A DNA stretch of 64,000 nt from UBA6244 sp965140775 (GCA_965140775.1 OZ223471.1:2852001-2916000); one strand, 5' to 3'. Shown: positions 9,553 to 18,039, counted from the first letter of the stretch. A program made the numbers and translations. Notes: generated by a model from the letters alone, not told the origin.

Positions 9553-10143
9553 CTAATTTTTTATATTCTTTTGCTGACCCAGGTTAATGTACACCCGGGT
9601 AAATGAATTAAGGTATTGCGATGCTTTGGTTATTTTATTTTTTTCTTCTGACTTACCCACCACCGACTCGGCTTTTTCCACACCTTGCACCAAGGCGGAG
9701 GCCGACTTTTGGGCGGGTTCGAGACCTTTATTTAGATTTTGTGATACCTTTTCCAGTACACGGGTGGTTTCGTTGAAAGCGAGTTTAGGGTCGGTGATGG
9801 TACCATAAACCTGTGAGGGTTTCACCAGTTCGCTGCCAATCCAGAGGGCGAAAAACAGCACCACGGCAGCGGCGATTCCCGACCAATGGCTCCCCATCAG
9901 TGTCCACCGCTTTATAGCAGGCTGCTCTTGGCGTATGGAAGAAAGTATCTTGGTTTCCAGCTGCATGTCAGGAATTTCTGCTCCTTTCATTTTTTGCATG
10001 ATCCCAAGCTGCTGTATCACATCGGCATACAAGTCGCTGTCGGAGGACTTGCGCAGCTCATCCAAAAGCCGTGCTTCCTCCTTCAGGGAAGTTAACCCTT
10101 CGTAGTACTTGTCAACTAATGCTTTTAGTTCATGTGGTTGCAT
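9553..10143 (-). CDS. Putative anti-sigma factor (single-pass membrane protein)
   Basis: A 196-residue protein with a soluble helical N-terminal part (about 1-85), one membrane helix (IAAAVVLFFALWIGSELV, ~88-105) and a periplasmic C-terminal part rich in Lys, Ser and Ala. The topology, size and 14-bp overlap with the ECF sigma gene are those of an anti-sigma factor whose cytoplasmic domain holds the sigma factor. No zinc-binding HxxxCxxC motif was seen, so this would be a non-ZAS type. The call rests on topology and gene order rather than on a recognised family. Confidence 0.6.
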   Translation of the reverse strand: MQPHELKALVDKYYEGLTSLKEEARLLDELRKSSDSDLYADVIQQLGIMQKMKGAEIPDMQLETKILSSIRQEQPAIKRWTLMGSHWSGIAAAVVLFFALWIGSELVKPSQVYGTITDPKLAFNETTRVLEKVSQNLNKGLEPAQKSASALVQGVEKAESVVGKSEEKNKITKASQYLNSFTRVYINLGQQKNIKN

Positions 10144-10639
10144 AGCTATTTATTTCTTGAATTTTTTCTCTTATTTTTTTTCGTGCCCGCGATAAATTTA
10201 CCCGAATATAGTTGATGTCGAATCCTGTAATTTCAGCAATCTCCTCAAATTCAAGCTGCTCCATATCGCGAAGGTGGAGCAAAGTTTTTTGTTGTTCAGG
10301 AAGCAAACTGATTTCCTTTTTCACCCATTCCAACATATCCGATTCTTCAATTTGGGTGTGGGGCGTTACTTCCGTGTGGGTACCAAACTCTTCATGAAGT
10401 GAAATGAACTTATTGCTTTTACTTTTCAACCTGTCCAGACACAGATTTCTGGTGGTGGTCATCATCAAAGCTTCCTGACTGCGAATTTCCTTCAACCGAT
10501 CCCTTATCTTCCACATTTTCACGTACACATCTTGCACTGCATCCTGTGCATCGTCTCTGTTTCCGAGCAATCGGAACGAGAACCTGAACAGTTTGTCCTT
10601 GAAAGGAAGCAATTGATGGGTAAATTCTTCTACTGTCAT
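10130..10639 (-). CDS. ECF-type RNA polymerase sigma factor (sigma-70 family)
   Basis: A 169-residue sigma factor with region 2 at about residues 10-75 (FRFSFRLLGNRDDAQDAVQD, then VYVKMWKIR) and region 4 at about 115-165 (LLPEQQKTLLHLRDMEQLEF, then the helix-turn-helix FEEIAEITGFDINYIRVNLS). Regions 1 and 3 are absent, as expected for ECF members. It directs RNA polymerase to a dedicated regulon and is probably held by the product of the downstream overlapping gene, with a DUF4252 protein as the third gene. The ATG at 10639 places region 2 at the usual distance from the N-terminus. Confidence 0.93.
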   Translation of the reverse strand: MTVEEFTHQLLPFKDKLFRFSFRLLGNRDDAQDAVQDVYVKMWKIRDRLKEIRSQEALMMTTTRNLCLDRLKSKSNKFISLHEEFGTHTEVTPHTQIEESDMLEWVKKEISLLPEQQKTLLHLRDMEQLEFEEIAEITGFDINYIRVNLSRARKKIREKIQEINSYATT

Positions 10640-10698
10640 ATCAACTAACCAGACGATTGATTGGAGATAAAATTACACATTACAACGAAATCATATTC

Positions 10699-10706
10699 CA
10701 AAAATA
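10699..10706 (-). promoter_or_regulatory. Putative -7 box (TATTTTTG) for the ECF operon
   Basis: Minus-strand TATTTTTG about 60 nt upstream of the ECF sigma ATG. It resembles the housekeeping consensus; an autoregulated ECF promoter could also be present but cannot be recognised. Confidence 0.4.
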
Positions 10707-10873
10707 TAACTTGCCCAAAATTCGCCGCATTTTTCAGTCATTTTTCACCCTTACATACTAACTCCGGCAAATAAGAGTTTGTATTAACAGGAGTTTGTTT
10801 ACAAAAATCAATCTCCCGGAAAAGGAGAAAGTTCAATTGGTCTAATTTTACCAACTATTCAGAAATCAAACCT

Positions 10874-11560
10874 ATGATCACAGGAATTATATTGCAAATT
10901 CAGGAAACCGCTGCCATCGTTGGTGGTGAAGGCGAAATTACATTACCCATCATCGATTTGGTGATGAAGGGAGGGATTATCATGGCCATTTTGGGCGTAT
11001 TGTCGGTGATTGCCTTCTATATTTTCTTCGAAAGATTGCTGGTAGTGAGCAAAGCCCGAAAACAGGACAAAAGTTTCATGAACAACATCCGGAATTTTAT
11101 CCATGAGGGCAAATTGGAGTCGGCTCAAGCCTTATGTCTGACCAACAACTCCGCCATCGGACGGATGATCAGCAAAGGGCTTTCACGCATTGGACGACCT
11201 TTGAGCGACATCAATGCAGCCATTGAAAACACCGGAAAACTGGAAATTTCGAGGTTGGAACGCAATGTGGCCGGACTTGCCACCATCGCCGGTGCCGCCC
11301 CCATGTTGGGCTTTTTGGGTACTGTTATCGGGATGATCCGTGCTTTTTACGACATGTCCATGGCCGGAAACAACATCAACATCGAGTTGTTATCACAAGG
11401 AATTTATCAAGCCATGATTACCACCGTGGGCGGATTGATTGTTGGTATTACCGCGTACATTTTTTATAACATATTGGTTTCCAGAGTTCAATCGGTGGTT
11501 TACACCCTTGAAATCACCGCCACGGAATTCATGGACGTACTCAACGAACCTGCCAAATAA
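10874..11560 (+). CDS. MotA/TolQ/ExbB-family proton channel protein
   Basis: A 228-residue inner-membrane protein with three predicted membrane segments: GIIMAILGVLSVIAFYIFFE (~34-53), a segment near residues 130-150 (the conserved ATIAGAAPMLGFLGTVIG region) and one near 178-198 (QAMITTVGGLIVGITAYIFY). The conserved Thr and Gly-rich stretches lining the proton path are present. With the ExbD-like and TonB-like products it would form the motor that energises TonB-dependent outer-membrane receptors, two of which are encoded in this window. ExbB rather than TolQ is preferred because a TonB-like gene follows; no TolA, TolB or Pal is visible. First gene of a tight operon (17-bp gap). Confidence 0.9.
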   Translation: MITGIILQIQETAAIVGGEGEITLPIIDLVMKGGIIMAILGVLSVIAFYIFFERLLVVSKARKQDKSFMNNIRNFIHEGKLESAQALCLTNNSAIGRMISKGLSRIGRPLSDINAAIENTGKLEISRLERNVAGLATIAGAAPMLGFLGTVIGMIRAFYDMSMAGNNINIELLSQGIYQAMITTVGGLIVGITAYIFYNILVSRVQSVVYTLEITATEFMDVLNEPAK

Positions 11561-11577
11561 ACCAAGAACCGAAAGCT

Positions 11578-11991
11578 ATGGCCATACAAATGCGAAATAA
11601 ACGCGACACCAATTTCAGCATGGCTTCCATGTCGGACATTGTGTTTTTGTTGCTTATTTTCTTTATGCTCACCTCTACCCTTGTGGCGCCCAATGCAATC
11701 AAACTATTGTTGCCCAGCAGTCAGAGCAAAACCATGTCGAAACAAACGGTTACGGTTTATGTGAACAAAGAGCGGAATATATACGTAGAAGACCGCAAAG
11801 TTGACCCCGCAAATCTGGAGAATGTGCTTTTCGGACTTATCAGAAACGAACAGGCAGCCTCCATCGTATTGCGTTCCGACAAAACGGTACCCGTTCAAGA
11901 CATAGTGGTTGTTATAGACGCTGTGAATCAAATCAATCACAAAAATGATACCCAGCACAAAGTAATTTTGGCCACTTCACCCAAACGATGA
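11578..11991 (+). CDS. ExbD/TolR-family biopolymer transporter
   Basis: A 137-residue protein with a short cytoplasmic N-terminus, one membrane helix (IVFLLLIFFMLTSTLV, ~22-37) and a periplasmic ExbD domain. The MSDIVFLLLIFFM stretch contains the membrane Asp (D20) that carries the proton in ExbD/TolR proteins. It is the partner of the upstream ExbB-like channel (17 bp apart) and precedes a TonB-like gene by 15 bp. Length is typical for the family. Confidence 0.92.
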   Translation: MAIQMRNKRDTNFSMASMSDIVFLLLIFFMLTSTLVAPNAIKLLLPSSQSKTMSKQTVTVYVNKERNIYVEDRKVDPANLENVLFGLIRNEQAASIVLRSDKTVPVQDIVVVIDAVNQINHKNDTQHKVILATSPKR

Positions 11992-12006
11992 CCACAACGG
12001 AGTTAA

Positions 12007-12912
12007 ATGAAACTAGATAAAGACAAAAGAAAAGCCGCCATTGGTACCATCATCATCCACATGTTGTTGTTGGTAGCCTTGCTCTTTATTGCCCTGCGCA
12101 CCCCGTTGCCATTGCCCGGCGAAGAAGGGGTGGAAGTAAATTTGGGATACGACGACCGTGGCTTTGGCACTGTTCAGGAGGATTCACCACCACCGGAGTC
12201 CACTCCGCCTCCACCCGTGGCGGAAGAAACACCGCCGCCCCCCACACCGGAACCTGACATCGTGGAAGAAGATTTGATTACCCAAAATATGGAAGAAGCC
12301 CCTGTTCTGGAAGAAGAAATAATTGAAGAAAAGCCCGAAAAACCCGTTGTTGAGCCCGAAAAAAAACCGGAAGAGCAACCTGTGCCGGAAGAAATAGAGG
12401 AAAAGAAACCCGAGGAAAAACCCACGGACACCATCGTTCCCGTGCAAGAAGAACCCGTTGAAGAAAAAGTGGTGGAAAAACCTCAACCGGTAGTCAACAA
12501 ACGTGCTTTGTATCCCGGCACTTCCAACACCGAACAAGGTAGCAGTCAGGGAATTACCGATGGCCCCGGCGATCAGGGAAAACCCCATGGCGACAAAGAA
12601 AGTGAAAAATACGACGGACGCGGCGGACAAGGCAATGGCCCTTCCTTTTTCCTTGGAGGTCGTGGTAGCGTGAGTTTGGAAACACCCCGCACCAAAGTTA
12701 CCGAACAAGGGTCGGTGGTGGTTTCCATATGGGTAGATCGTGACGGGAACGTAAAAAAAGCACAGGTAAACCCCAAAGGTACCACGGTGCTCGATGCACA
12801 TCTGCGACAAATAGCCGTTGATGCAGCCCTTAACTCCACTTTTACGACCGACCAGAATGCTGCCGAACTGCAACGGGGAACCATTACCTACAATTTTATT
12901 ATCATGAAATAA
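12007..12912 (+). CDS. TonB-family energy transducer
   Basis: A 301-residue protein with an N-terminal cytoplasmic Lys/Arg stretch and one membrane anchor (IGTIIIHMLLLVALLFIALR, ~12-31). A long Pro/Glu/Lys-rich periplasmic spacer follows (about 55-165; PPPESTPPPP, then EEKP-type repeats), and a C-terminal TonB-like domain (about 215-301; GSVVVSIWVDRDGNVKKAQV). The spacer would span the periplasm and the C-terminal domain would contact TonB boxes of outer-membrane receptors. A Gly/Asp-rich linker (~175-210) lies before the C-terminal domain. Encoded with ExbB- and ExbD-like proteins, it should drive nutrient uptake through TonB-dependent receptors such as those at 19995 and 32416. Confidence 0.88.
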   Translation: MKLDKDKRKAAIGTIIIHMLLLVALLFIALRTPLPLPGEEGVEVNLGYDDRGFGTVQEDSPPPESTPPPPVAEETPPPPTPEPDIVEEDLITQNMEEAPVLEEEIIEEKPEKPVVEPEKKPEEQPVPEEIEEKKPEEKPTDTIVPVQEEPVEEKVVEKPQPVVNKRALYPGTSNTEQGSSQGITDGPGDQGKPHGDKESEKYDGRGGQGNGPSFFLGGRGSVSLETPRTKVTEQGSVVVSIWVDRDGNVKKAQVNPKGTTVLDAHLRQIAVDAALNSTFTTDQNAAELQRGTITYNFIIMK

Positions 12913-12935
12913 CGTGTGTTTTCGCACCTCAGCCC

Positions 12936-14228
12936 ATGAATTATAGCGAAACATTGGCATGGCTATTCGAACAACTCCCCATGTATCAGCGTGTGGGAAA
13001 AGCAGCCTACAAAGCCGACCTCAGCAACACCGACGCCCTATTGGATGCATTGGATCATCCTGAAAAAAAACTGAAAGCCATTCACATTGCCGGCACCAAC
13101 GGAAAAGGCAGCGTGTCGCATCTCATCGCCTCCATACTGCAGGAAGCAGGCTATAAAACCGGACTATACACCAGTCCTCACCTGAAAGATTTCAGAGAGC
13201 GTATCCGCATCAACGGAGTGATGATTCCCGAAGAAAGGGTCATTGGTTTTGTTGAAAAACACCAACAAGTTTTCCAATCCATCTCCGCCTCCTTTTTCGA
13301 GATGACCGTAGGGCTGGCGTACGATTATTTTGCCGCCGAAAACGTGGATTTCGTGGTATTGGAAACCGGCATGGGAGGGCGACTCGACTCCACCAACCGC
13401 TGCCATCCAATACTTACGGTCATTACCAACATCGGACTCGACCATGTGGCTTTTCTGGGAGATACACTGGAAAAGATAGCCCATGAAAAAGCCGGCATTA
13501 TAAAGCCCGGAATTCCTGTGGTAATTGGCAAACGACAGATAGAAACAACGGAAGTATTTACATCAATAGCCAACGAACGCCACGCACCCCTTTTATTTGC
13601 AGAAGACGAGGTGGATGTGCGAAAAATACAAACCAACGACGATAGTACACAGGTTTGTGATATCTGGGTTAAAAACCTCCCCTATTTGATGGCCATACGG
13701 CTACCCCTGCTGGGACATTATCAGTTGGAGAATTTGACCACGGTGATCCAAGCCATGGAAGTGTTGAGATCAAACAAAAACCCGGAAATAACCACCGGTC
13801 AGATAGCCGAAGGTATAGCGTCGGTGCTGCAAAACACAGGACTCATGGGACGATGGCAGGTACTTCAACAAAATCCTCTGACCATTGCAGATACGGCCCA
13901 CAACGTGGATGGCATTAAGGCAGTGATTGCACAGTTGATGCAACTCCGCTACGAAAAATTACATATGGTGTTCGGTATGGTAAACGACAAAGATGCCTTT
14001 TCAATTTTAAACCTGCTGCCAAAAAACGCCACCTATTATTTTTGCAAACCGGATATTCCACGTGGGCGCGATGCTGAAAACCTCCAGGATGAAGCATTTA
14101 AGGCAGGACTAAATGGCAAGTCGTACACATCGGTACGCCAGGCCTACAACTCCGCCCTTAACAATGCCGGCGGAAATGACGTGATATTTGTGGGAGGAAG
14201 TACATTTGTGGTAGCGGAGATGGTTTAG
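12936..14228 (+). CDS. folC: Bifunctional folylpolyglutamate synthase / dihydrofolate synthase
   Basis: A 430-residue Mur-ligase-superfamily protein. The P-loop GTNGKGS is at residues 53-59, preceded by AIHIAG and followed by the folate-loop region TSPHLKDFRERIRING. An ETGMGGRLDSTN motif and NIGLDHVAFLGDTLEKIAHE follow, then AGIIKPGIPVV. Together these are diagnostic of FolC, which adds glutamate to dihydropteroate and to tetrahydrofolates in the cytoplasm. Length and motif order are complete. It starts 23 bp after the TonB-like gene and probably shares the transcript. Confidence 0.95.
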   Translation: MNYSETLAWLFEQLPMYQRVGKAAYKADLSNTDALLDALDHPEKKLKAIHIAGTNGKGSVSHLIASILQEAGYKTGLYTSPHLKDFRERIRINGVMIPEERVIGFVEKHQQVFQSISASFFEMTVGLAYDYFAAENVDFVVLETGMGGRLDSTNRCHPILTVITNIGLDHVAFLGDTLEKIAHEKAGIIKPGIPVVIGKRQIETTEVFTSIANERHAPLLFAEDEVDVRKIQTNDDSTQVCDIWVKNLPYLMAIRLPLLGHYQLENLTTVIQAMEVLRSNKNPEITTGQIAEGIASVLQNTGLMGRWQVLQQNPLTIADTAHNVDGIKAVIAQLMQLRYEKLHMVFGMVNDKDAFSILNLLPKNATYYFCKPDIPRGRDAENLQDEAFKAGLNGKSYTSVRQAYNSALNNAGGNDVIFVGGSTFVVAEMV

Positions 14229-14296
14229 GATGAGGAAATTGACATGAAATGGAATGGGATTCCTTTTTTCATGGCCGCACCAATCGAAGGAAGTTT

Positions 14297-14304
14297 TATC
14301 TTTG
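14297..14304 (+). promoter_or_regulatory. Putative -7 box (TATCTTTG) abutting the start codon
   Basis: Perfect TAnnTTTG ending 4 bp before the ATG at 14309. With the usual -7 spacing transcription would start at or next to the ATG, that is a leaderless mRNA. Confidence 0.45.
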
Positions 14305-14308
14305 AAAA

Positions 14309-15337
14309 ATGACTACGAGTTTAAACCTATCGGAATACAATGACTGGATCACAGAATTAAAATCCAGAATTCACGCGGCAAGGCGAAAAGTTACTTACTC
14401 CATTAACAGCCAGCTTCTGGAAATGTATTGGGATCTTGGAAAAGACATTGCTGAAAAACAAAATAAATTCAACTGGGGCAGCAAATTTATTGAACAAATC
14501 GCCATTGAACTGAAACATGAATTCCCGGAGGTCAAAGGTTTTTCACGAAGAAACATTTATGCAATCAGACAATGGTATATTTTCTATTCTGCAAAATACC
14601 AATTTGTGCCACAGTTTGTGGCACAAATTCCTTGGGGACATAACAGACTGATTATATCAAAGGTAAAGGATATCTCAGAAGCTGAATTTTATTGCAACGA
14701 GATCATCAAAAATGGATGGGACAGAGATACTCTTGAAATCCAAATTGAAAAAAAACTTTATGGAAGCCTTGGTTTTTCAGACCATAATTTCCCAAAAACG
14801 CTTCCCCCAAAACAATCCAAATTAGCAAAGGAACTACTCAAGGATCCTTACAATTTTGATCTTCTCGGACTTCATGACGATGCACTTGAAATATCCATTG
14901 AAAATGAACTGGTAAAGAATATCACAAAATTTTTACTGGAACTTGGAAAAGGGTTTGCATTTGTTGGAAAACAATATAAGATAGAAGTTAGTGAAAACGA
15001 TTACTTCATCGATATGTTGTTTTATCATTTAGATCTCAGGTGTTACATTGTGATTGAATTGAAAGCGGGAAAATTCAAACCTGAATTCGCCGGGAAATTA
15101 AATTTTTATCTATCTGCGGTTGACAGCCACCTTAAACGTGAAGAAGACAATCCATCAGTGGGTATTCTTTTGTGCAAGAAAAAAGATAAAATCGAAGTAG
15201 AATATGCCCTCAGGGATATCAATAAACCCATGGGCATAACCGAATACCGACTTACCGATGCAATTCCTGAAAATATCAAAGGGAAGCTTCCCTCAATAGA
15301 AGATTTAGAGAATGAGCTTACAAAGAAAATGGAATAA
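14309..15337 (+). CDS. PDDEXK nuclease domain-containing protein (DUF1016/YhcG family)
   Basis: A 342-residue protein. The N-terminal half (about 8-155) matches the DUF1016 N-terminal winged-helix-like region (YNDWITELKSRIHAARRKV, MYWDLGKDI, FSRRNIYAIRQWY). The C-terminal half holds a restriction-endonuclease-like fold with DYFIDMLFYHLDLRCYIVIE and ELKAGKFKPE, giving the D...ExK catalytic pattern near residues 235-256. Family members occur sporadically, often in accessory regions with restriction or transposon genes; the substrate is not established. No methylase or antitoxin is adjacent, so it looks like an orphan. The start is supported because the conserved region begins at residue 8. Confidence 0.85.
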   Translation: MTTSLNLSEYNDWITELKSRIHAARRKVTYSINSQLLEMYWDLGKDIAEKQNKFNWGSKFIEQIAIELKHEFPEVKGFSRRNIYAIRQWYIFYSAKYQFVPQFVAQIPWGHNRLIISKVKDISEAEFYCNEIIKNGWDRDTLEIQIEKKLYGSLGFSDHNFPKTLPPKQSKLAKELLKDPYNFDLLGLHDDALEISIENELVKNITKFLLELGKGFAFVGKQYKIEVSENDYFIDMLFYHLDLRCYIVIELKAGKFKPEFAGKLNFYLSAVDSHLKREEDNPSVGILLCKKKDKIEVEYALRDINKPMGITEYRLTDAIPENIKGKLPSIEDLENELTKKME

Positions 15338-15432
15338 AATGATTCATATCACGATTAAAACAATGAAATTCTTTTCTATAAAAAACCATTGTGATGTAAT
15401 AAATTAAGCCCTTCGAGTGAAAATAATAAAAT

Positions 15433-16161
15433 ATGAGTACTATTAACGCCATCCAAATAATCCTTCTTGCTGCATTACTGATTTACGCCCTGTATTTTGC
15501 CTACGAAAGCTTCTTCGGTAAAAACTATCAACCAAGGCTCTGGAAGCAAGAGGTAAAAGCCGGAAACGTTTCCAAATTGCTGCAAAAGGCTGAACGCAGG
15601 TATAAGGATAGCATCCGCTTTTTTGCCTGGTGGTTTCAGATTGAACAGCTAAAAAAACGAAAGGTGCGGGGCGATTTTGCAGAGTTGGGTGTTTACAAAG
15701 GCGATTCGGCGGAAGTTATACACGTGATGGATGAGAGCCGAAACTTCCACCTTTTTGATACTTTTAGTGGCTTTCAGGAAAAGGATCTGGCCAACGAAAC
15801 CGGAAAAGCCGCGGGATATACACCCCATCACTTTGCTGATACTTCGCTCGATAGTGTAAAAAAGAAATTAAACTCCGATCGTTTTGTGTTTTATCCGGGT
15901 GATTTTTCGGTAACCCAATCAAAGGCCGAAAACCTTACTTTCGCGCTGGTTAATATGGATGCAGATTTGTATGTTCCAACAAAGGCCGGGTTGTCGTTTT
16001 TTTATCCACGCTTGTCACCGGGAGGGGTGATTTTCGTTCACGACTACAACCCCGATTGGCCTGGAATTGTTAAAGCCGTGGATGAATTTGCTGAAGCCAA
16101 CGCCGTTTCGGTGGTTCACCTCCCGGACGATGATGATACAGTAATGATTTTAAAGGTATAG
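15433..16161 (+). CDS. TylF/MycF-like class I methyltransferase with N-terminal membrane anchor
   Basis: A 242-residue protein. Residues ~6-26 form a hydrophobic segment (IQIILLAALLIYALYFAYES). The SAM-dependent fold begins at FAELGVYKGDSAEV (motif I, ~80-93), continues through HLFDTFSGFQEKD and has an Asp-rich ALVNMDADLY and GGVIFVHDY (motifs of the TylF macrocin O-methyltransferase family, where Asp residues bind a metal). Such enzymes methylate sugar hydroxyls; here the membrane anchor suggests a membrane-associated glycan or lipid-linked substrate, which is inference. It converges with the idi gene, 5 bp separating the stop codons. Confidence 0.8.
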   Translation: MSTINAIQIILLAALLIYALYFAYESFFGKNYQPRLWKQEVKAGNVSKLLQKAERRYKDSIRFFAWWFQIEQLKKRKVRGDFAELGVYKGDSAEVIHVMDESRNFHLFDTFSGFQEKDLANETGKAAGYTPHHFADTSLDSVKKKLNSDRFVFYPGDFSVTQSKAENLTFALVNMDADLYVPTKAGLSFFYPRLSPGGVIFVHDYNPDWPGIVKAVDEFAEANAVSVVHLPDDDDTVMILKV

Positions 16162-16166
16162 ACCCC

Positions 16167-16682
16167 CTAATTCAGATGTTTCTTTACCTCCTTTAATGCG
16201 ATTTTAAACCAAACCGTATAATTTTCCGGATGTTGTGCCACATCGGCCACCAGATCGCCCATTTTCATATACTTCCAATCGGCCACCTCATCGGGGTTGG
16301 GCTGTGGCAAGGTATCACAAAACCCGAAAAACACATGATCGAACTCATGCTCGGTTAAACCATCTCCCACATCGGCTTTATAAACAAACGAAAACACTTC
16401 TTTAATTTCACAATCAAATCCCATTTCTTCGCCCAAACGGCGATGTGCCGCCTGCAGGGGTGTTTCATTAACACGTGGATGACTGCAAACAGTATTGGTC
16501 CATAAGCCTGGCGAATGGTATTTGTCGAGCGCCCGCTGCTGGAGCATGAGGTCGCCCCTTGAATTGAAAATAAAAACCGAAAAAGCACGGTGCAATACGC
16601 CACGTTCATGGGCTTCCATCTTTTCAAGCGTACCCAATGGACGATCATCTTGGTTTACCAATACAACGTATTCTATCTGCAT
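16167..16682 (-). CDS. idi: Isopentenyl-diphosphate delta-isomerase, type 1 (Nudix)
   Basis: From the ATG at 16682 the protein has 171 residues and begins MQIEYVVLVNQDDRPLGTLE, matching the usual N-terminus of type 1 Idi. It contains WTNTVCSHPR with the catalytic Cys, HRRLGEEMGFD (Nudix-like Glu-rich motif) and EHEFDHVFFG with the second metal-binding Glu. It interconverts isopentenyl and dimethylallyl diphosphate for isoprenoid synthesis. An in-frame ATG at 16769 would add 29 unconserved residues and lies upstream of a -7 box, so the shorter start is preferred. Confidence 0.93.
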   Translation of the reverse strand: MQIEYVVLVNQDDRPLGTLEKMEAHERGVLHRAFSVFIFNSRGDLMLQQRALDKYHSPGLWTNTVCSHPRVNETPLQAAHRRLGEEMGFDCEIKEVFSFVYKADVGDGLTEHEFDHVFFGFCDTLPQPNPDEVADWKYMKMGDLVADVAQHPENYTVWFKIALKEVKKHLN

Positions 16683-16711
16683 AACAACAAGGTTTTCAAT
16701 TTGTGTGACCA

Positions 16712-16719
16712 CAAAGATA
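16712..16719 (-). promoter_or_regulatory. Putative -7 box (TATCTTTG) for idi
   Basis: Minus-strand TATCTTTG 30 bp before the ATG at 16682. Its position supports the shorter idi start, because the longer reading frame would begin upstream of the promoter. Confidence 0.5.
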
Positions 16720-16901
16720 GAAAAATGAGGCTTTGAGCCATAAATAGTTGAACAAACTAATTCAAGCAACTTATCAACGAGATTCCCACAAAATGAAAAC
16801 CGTCAAAAGCCTTTTAATGTCTGTATTGACTGATATTTTCTCAAAACATCCACAGAAGGAACAACTATCCCAAAAAACTGTTTCAGGAATTGAGTGGTTG
16901 G

Positions 16902-17714
16902 CTATTCAAATTTCAGGTAAGTCTTGCTCACCCATCCGGTGATGGTGGTTTCCACTTTTGCCCAACCATTTTTTTCTTCCAGCACTTTCACCACCTTGCC
17001 TTCCGGAATGGGAGGTGCAATGGTGGGGAAGTTGGCTCCGGCGCCTTCTCTGATATTTAGTTTTGTTCCGGTAACCACGGCATCACGGGCAGGTGGGTCG
17101 ATATCGTTGGCCCTGTTTTGCCCGAGCAATTCATTACGAAGTTTGTCCAATGGAAAGGCAGGACCGGGATCGCGTTTCCTATCAGGCGCAATTTCTTCAT
17201 GACCAACAATGGTACTGATGTCGTAGGTATCAATGAGCAAGCGGCATACCTCCTCACAAGCCTGTATCTGTTTCGGGGTAAATACCTGCCAATAACCGGG
17301 TGTTTGGTCGTTGCGATGGCGGGCGTAAAGCACCTCGGTGGGAGGATACTTCTCACCAAACCACGACTGAAATTCATTGCCTACCTTAGTCAATTCACCG
17401 GCATTATCCAGTTCAATGCCAATGGAATATTGATTCAAACCGGTTCGTCCTCCATAATGACTAACTCCGGCATGCCAGGCCACCGTATCGAACGGAACCA
17501 ATTGGTAGATTTCGCCTTCCCGTCCGATGACCAGATGGGCTGAGGCTTGCACATTGCCGCACAGGTAGTTGGCCGAAGATTCGGCGCTTCGTCCGGCTGT
17601 AAAATGAATGACAATGGTGTCGGGTAATCCGGCAGCAAATTTTTGCGTGTTTTTGGGACAGGCCTTTTGAATGACCTCATTACCTGTAAGATGATGGTTA
17701 CTATCTATTTGCAT
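16902..17714 (-). CDS. N-acetylmuramoyl-L-alanine amidase (Amidase_2) with C-terminal SH3 domain
   Basis: A 270-residue protein with a type 2 amidase domain (about 30-185): IVIHFTAGRS supplies the first zinc His, YSIGIELDNAG is the conserved core and IVGHEEIAPDRKRDPGPAF contains the second His and the Asp/Lys region. A bacterial SH3 domain follows at about 208-270 (TKLNIREGAGANFPTIAPP, VKVLEEKNGWAKVET). The enzyme would cut the amide bond between N-acetylmuramic acid and L-Ala of the peptide stem. No signal peptide is apparent, unusual for a host wall hydrolase and more like phage endolysins or recycling enzymes, but no phage gene is nearby. Confidence 0.88.
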   Translation of the reverse strand: MQIDSNHHLTGNEVIQKACPKNTQKFAAGLPDTIVIHFTAGRSAESSANYLCGNVQASAHLVIGREGEIYQLVPFDTVAWHAGVSHYGGRTGLNQYSIGIELDNAGELTKVGNEFQSWFGEKYPPTEVLYARHRNDQTPGYWQVFTPKQIQACEEVCRLLIDTYDISTIVGHEEIAPDRKRDPGPAFPLDKLRNELLGQNRANDIDPPARDAVVTGTKLNIREGAGANFPTIAPPIPEGKVVKVLEEKNGWAKVETTITGWVSKTYLKFE

Positions 17715-18039
17715 ATCGCTCTTGATTTAATGGATATTTTAGGTTTATATTTTCGTTTCCAAAAAAGATGGCTGCGTCAATTAAGTTTAAACTCTTCAGC
17801 AAAAACATCACCAAAAGAGCGTATCAAATATAGGGGATTTACATACAGATGTCAATGACCCTTTTGAAAAGTTCCCGAATCTTATTTCTTGTCAAAAAAA
17901 GCTAATCGTTGACATTCAGGAGGTGTCCGGCCCTTAATGAGTTCAGCTATTCGGCACAACCATTCATGAATAAACCAGAGAGAGGTAAGAAAACATGCTA
18001 GATTATCTCTACTTTTGTGCTATCCAAAAACATTACATC
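17715..18039. other. Intergenic region between divergent genes
   Basis: About 325 bp with no convincing ORF, repeat or RNA. It holds the 5' region of the amidase gene and a -7 box for the secreted protein at 18040. Confidence 0.5.
18010..18017 (+). promoter_or_regulatory. Putative -7 box (TACTTTTG)
   Basis: Perfect TAnnTTTG 22 bp before the ATG at 18040. It falls inside the longer in-frame reading frame that begins at 17995, supporting the shorter start. Confidence 0.5.

Noticed and set aside
12184..12960. 258-residue minus-strand open frame opposite the TonB-like gene
   Set aside because: It arises from the Glu/Pro-rich codons of the TonB spacer; the composition (Phe-, Arg- and Gly-rich) is not protein-like and the plus-strand gene is well supported.
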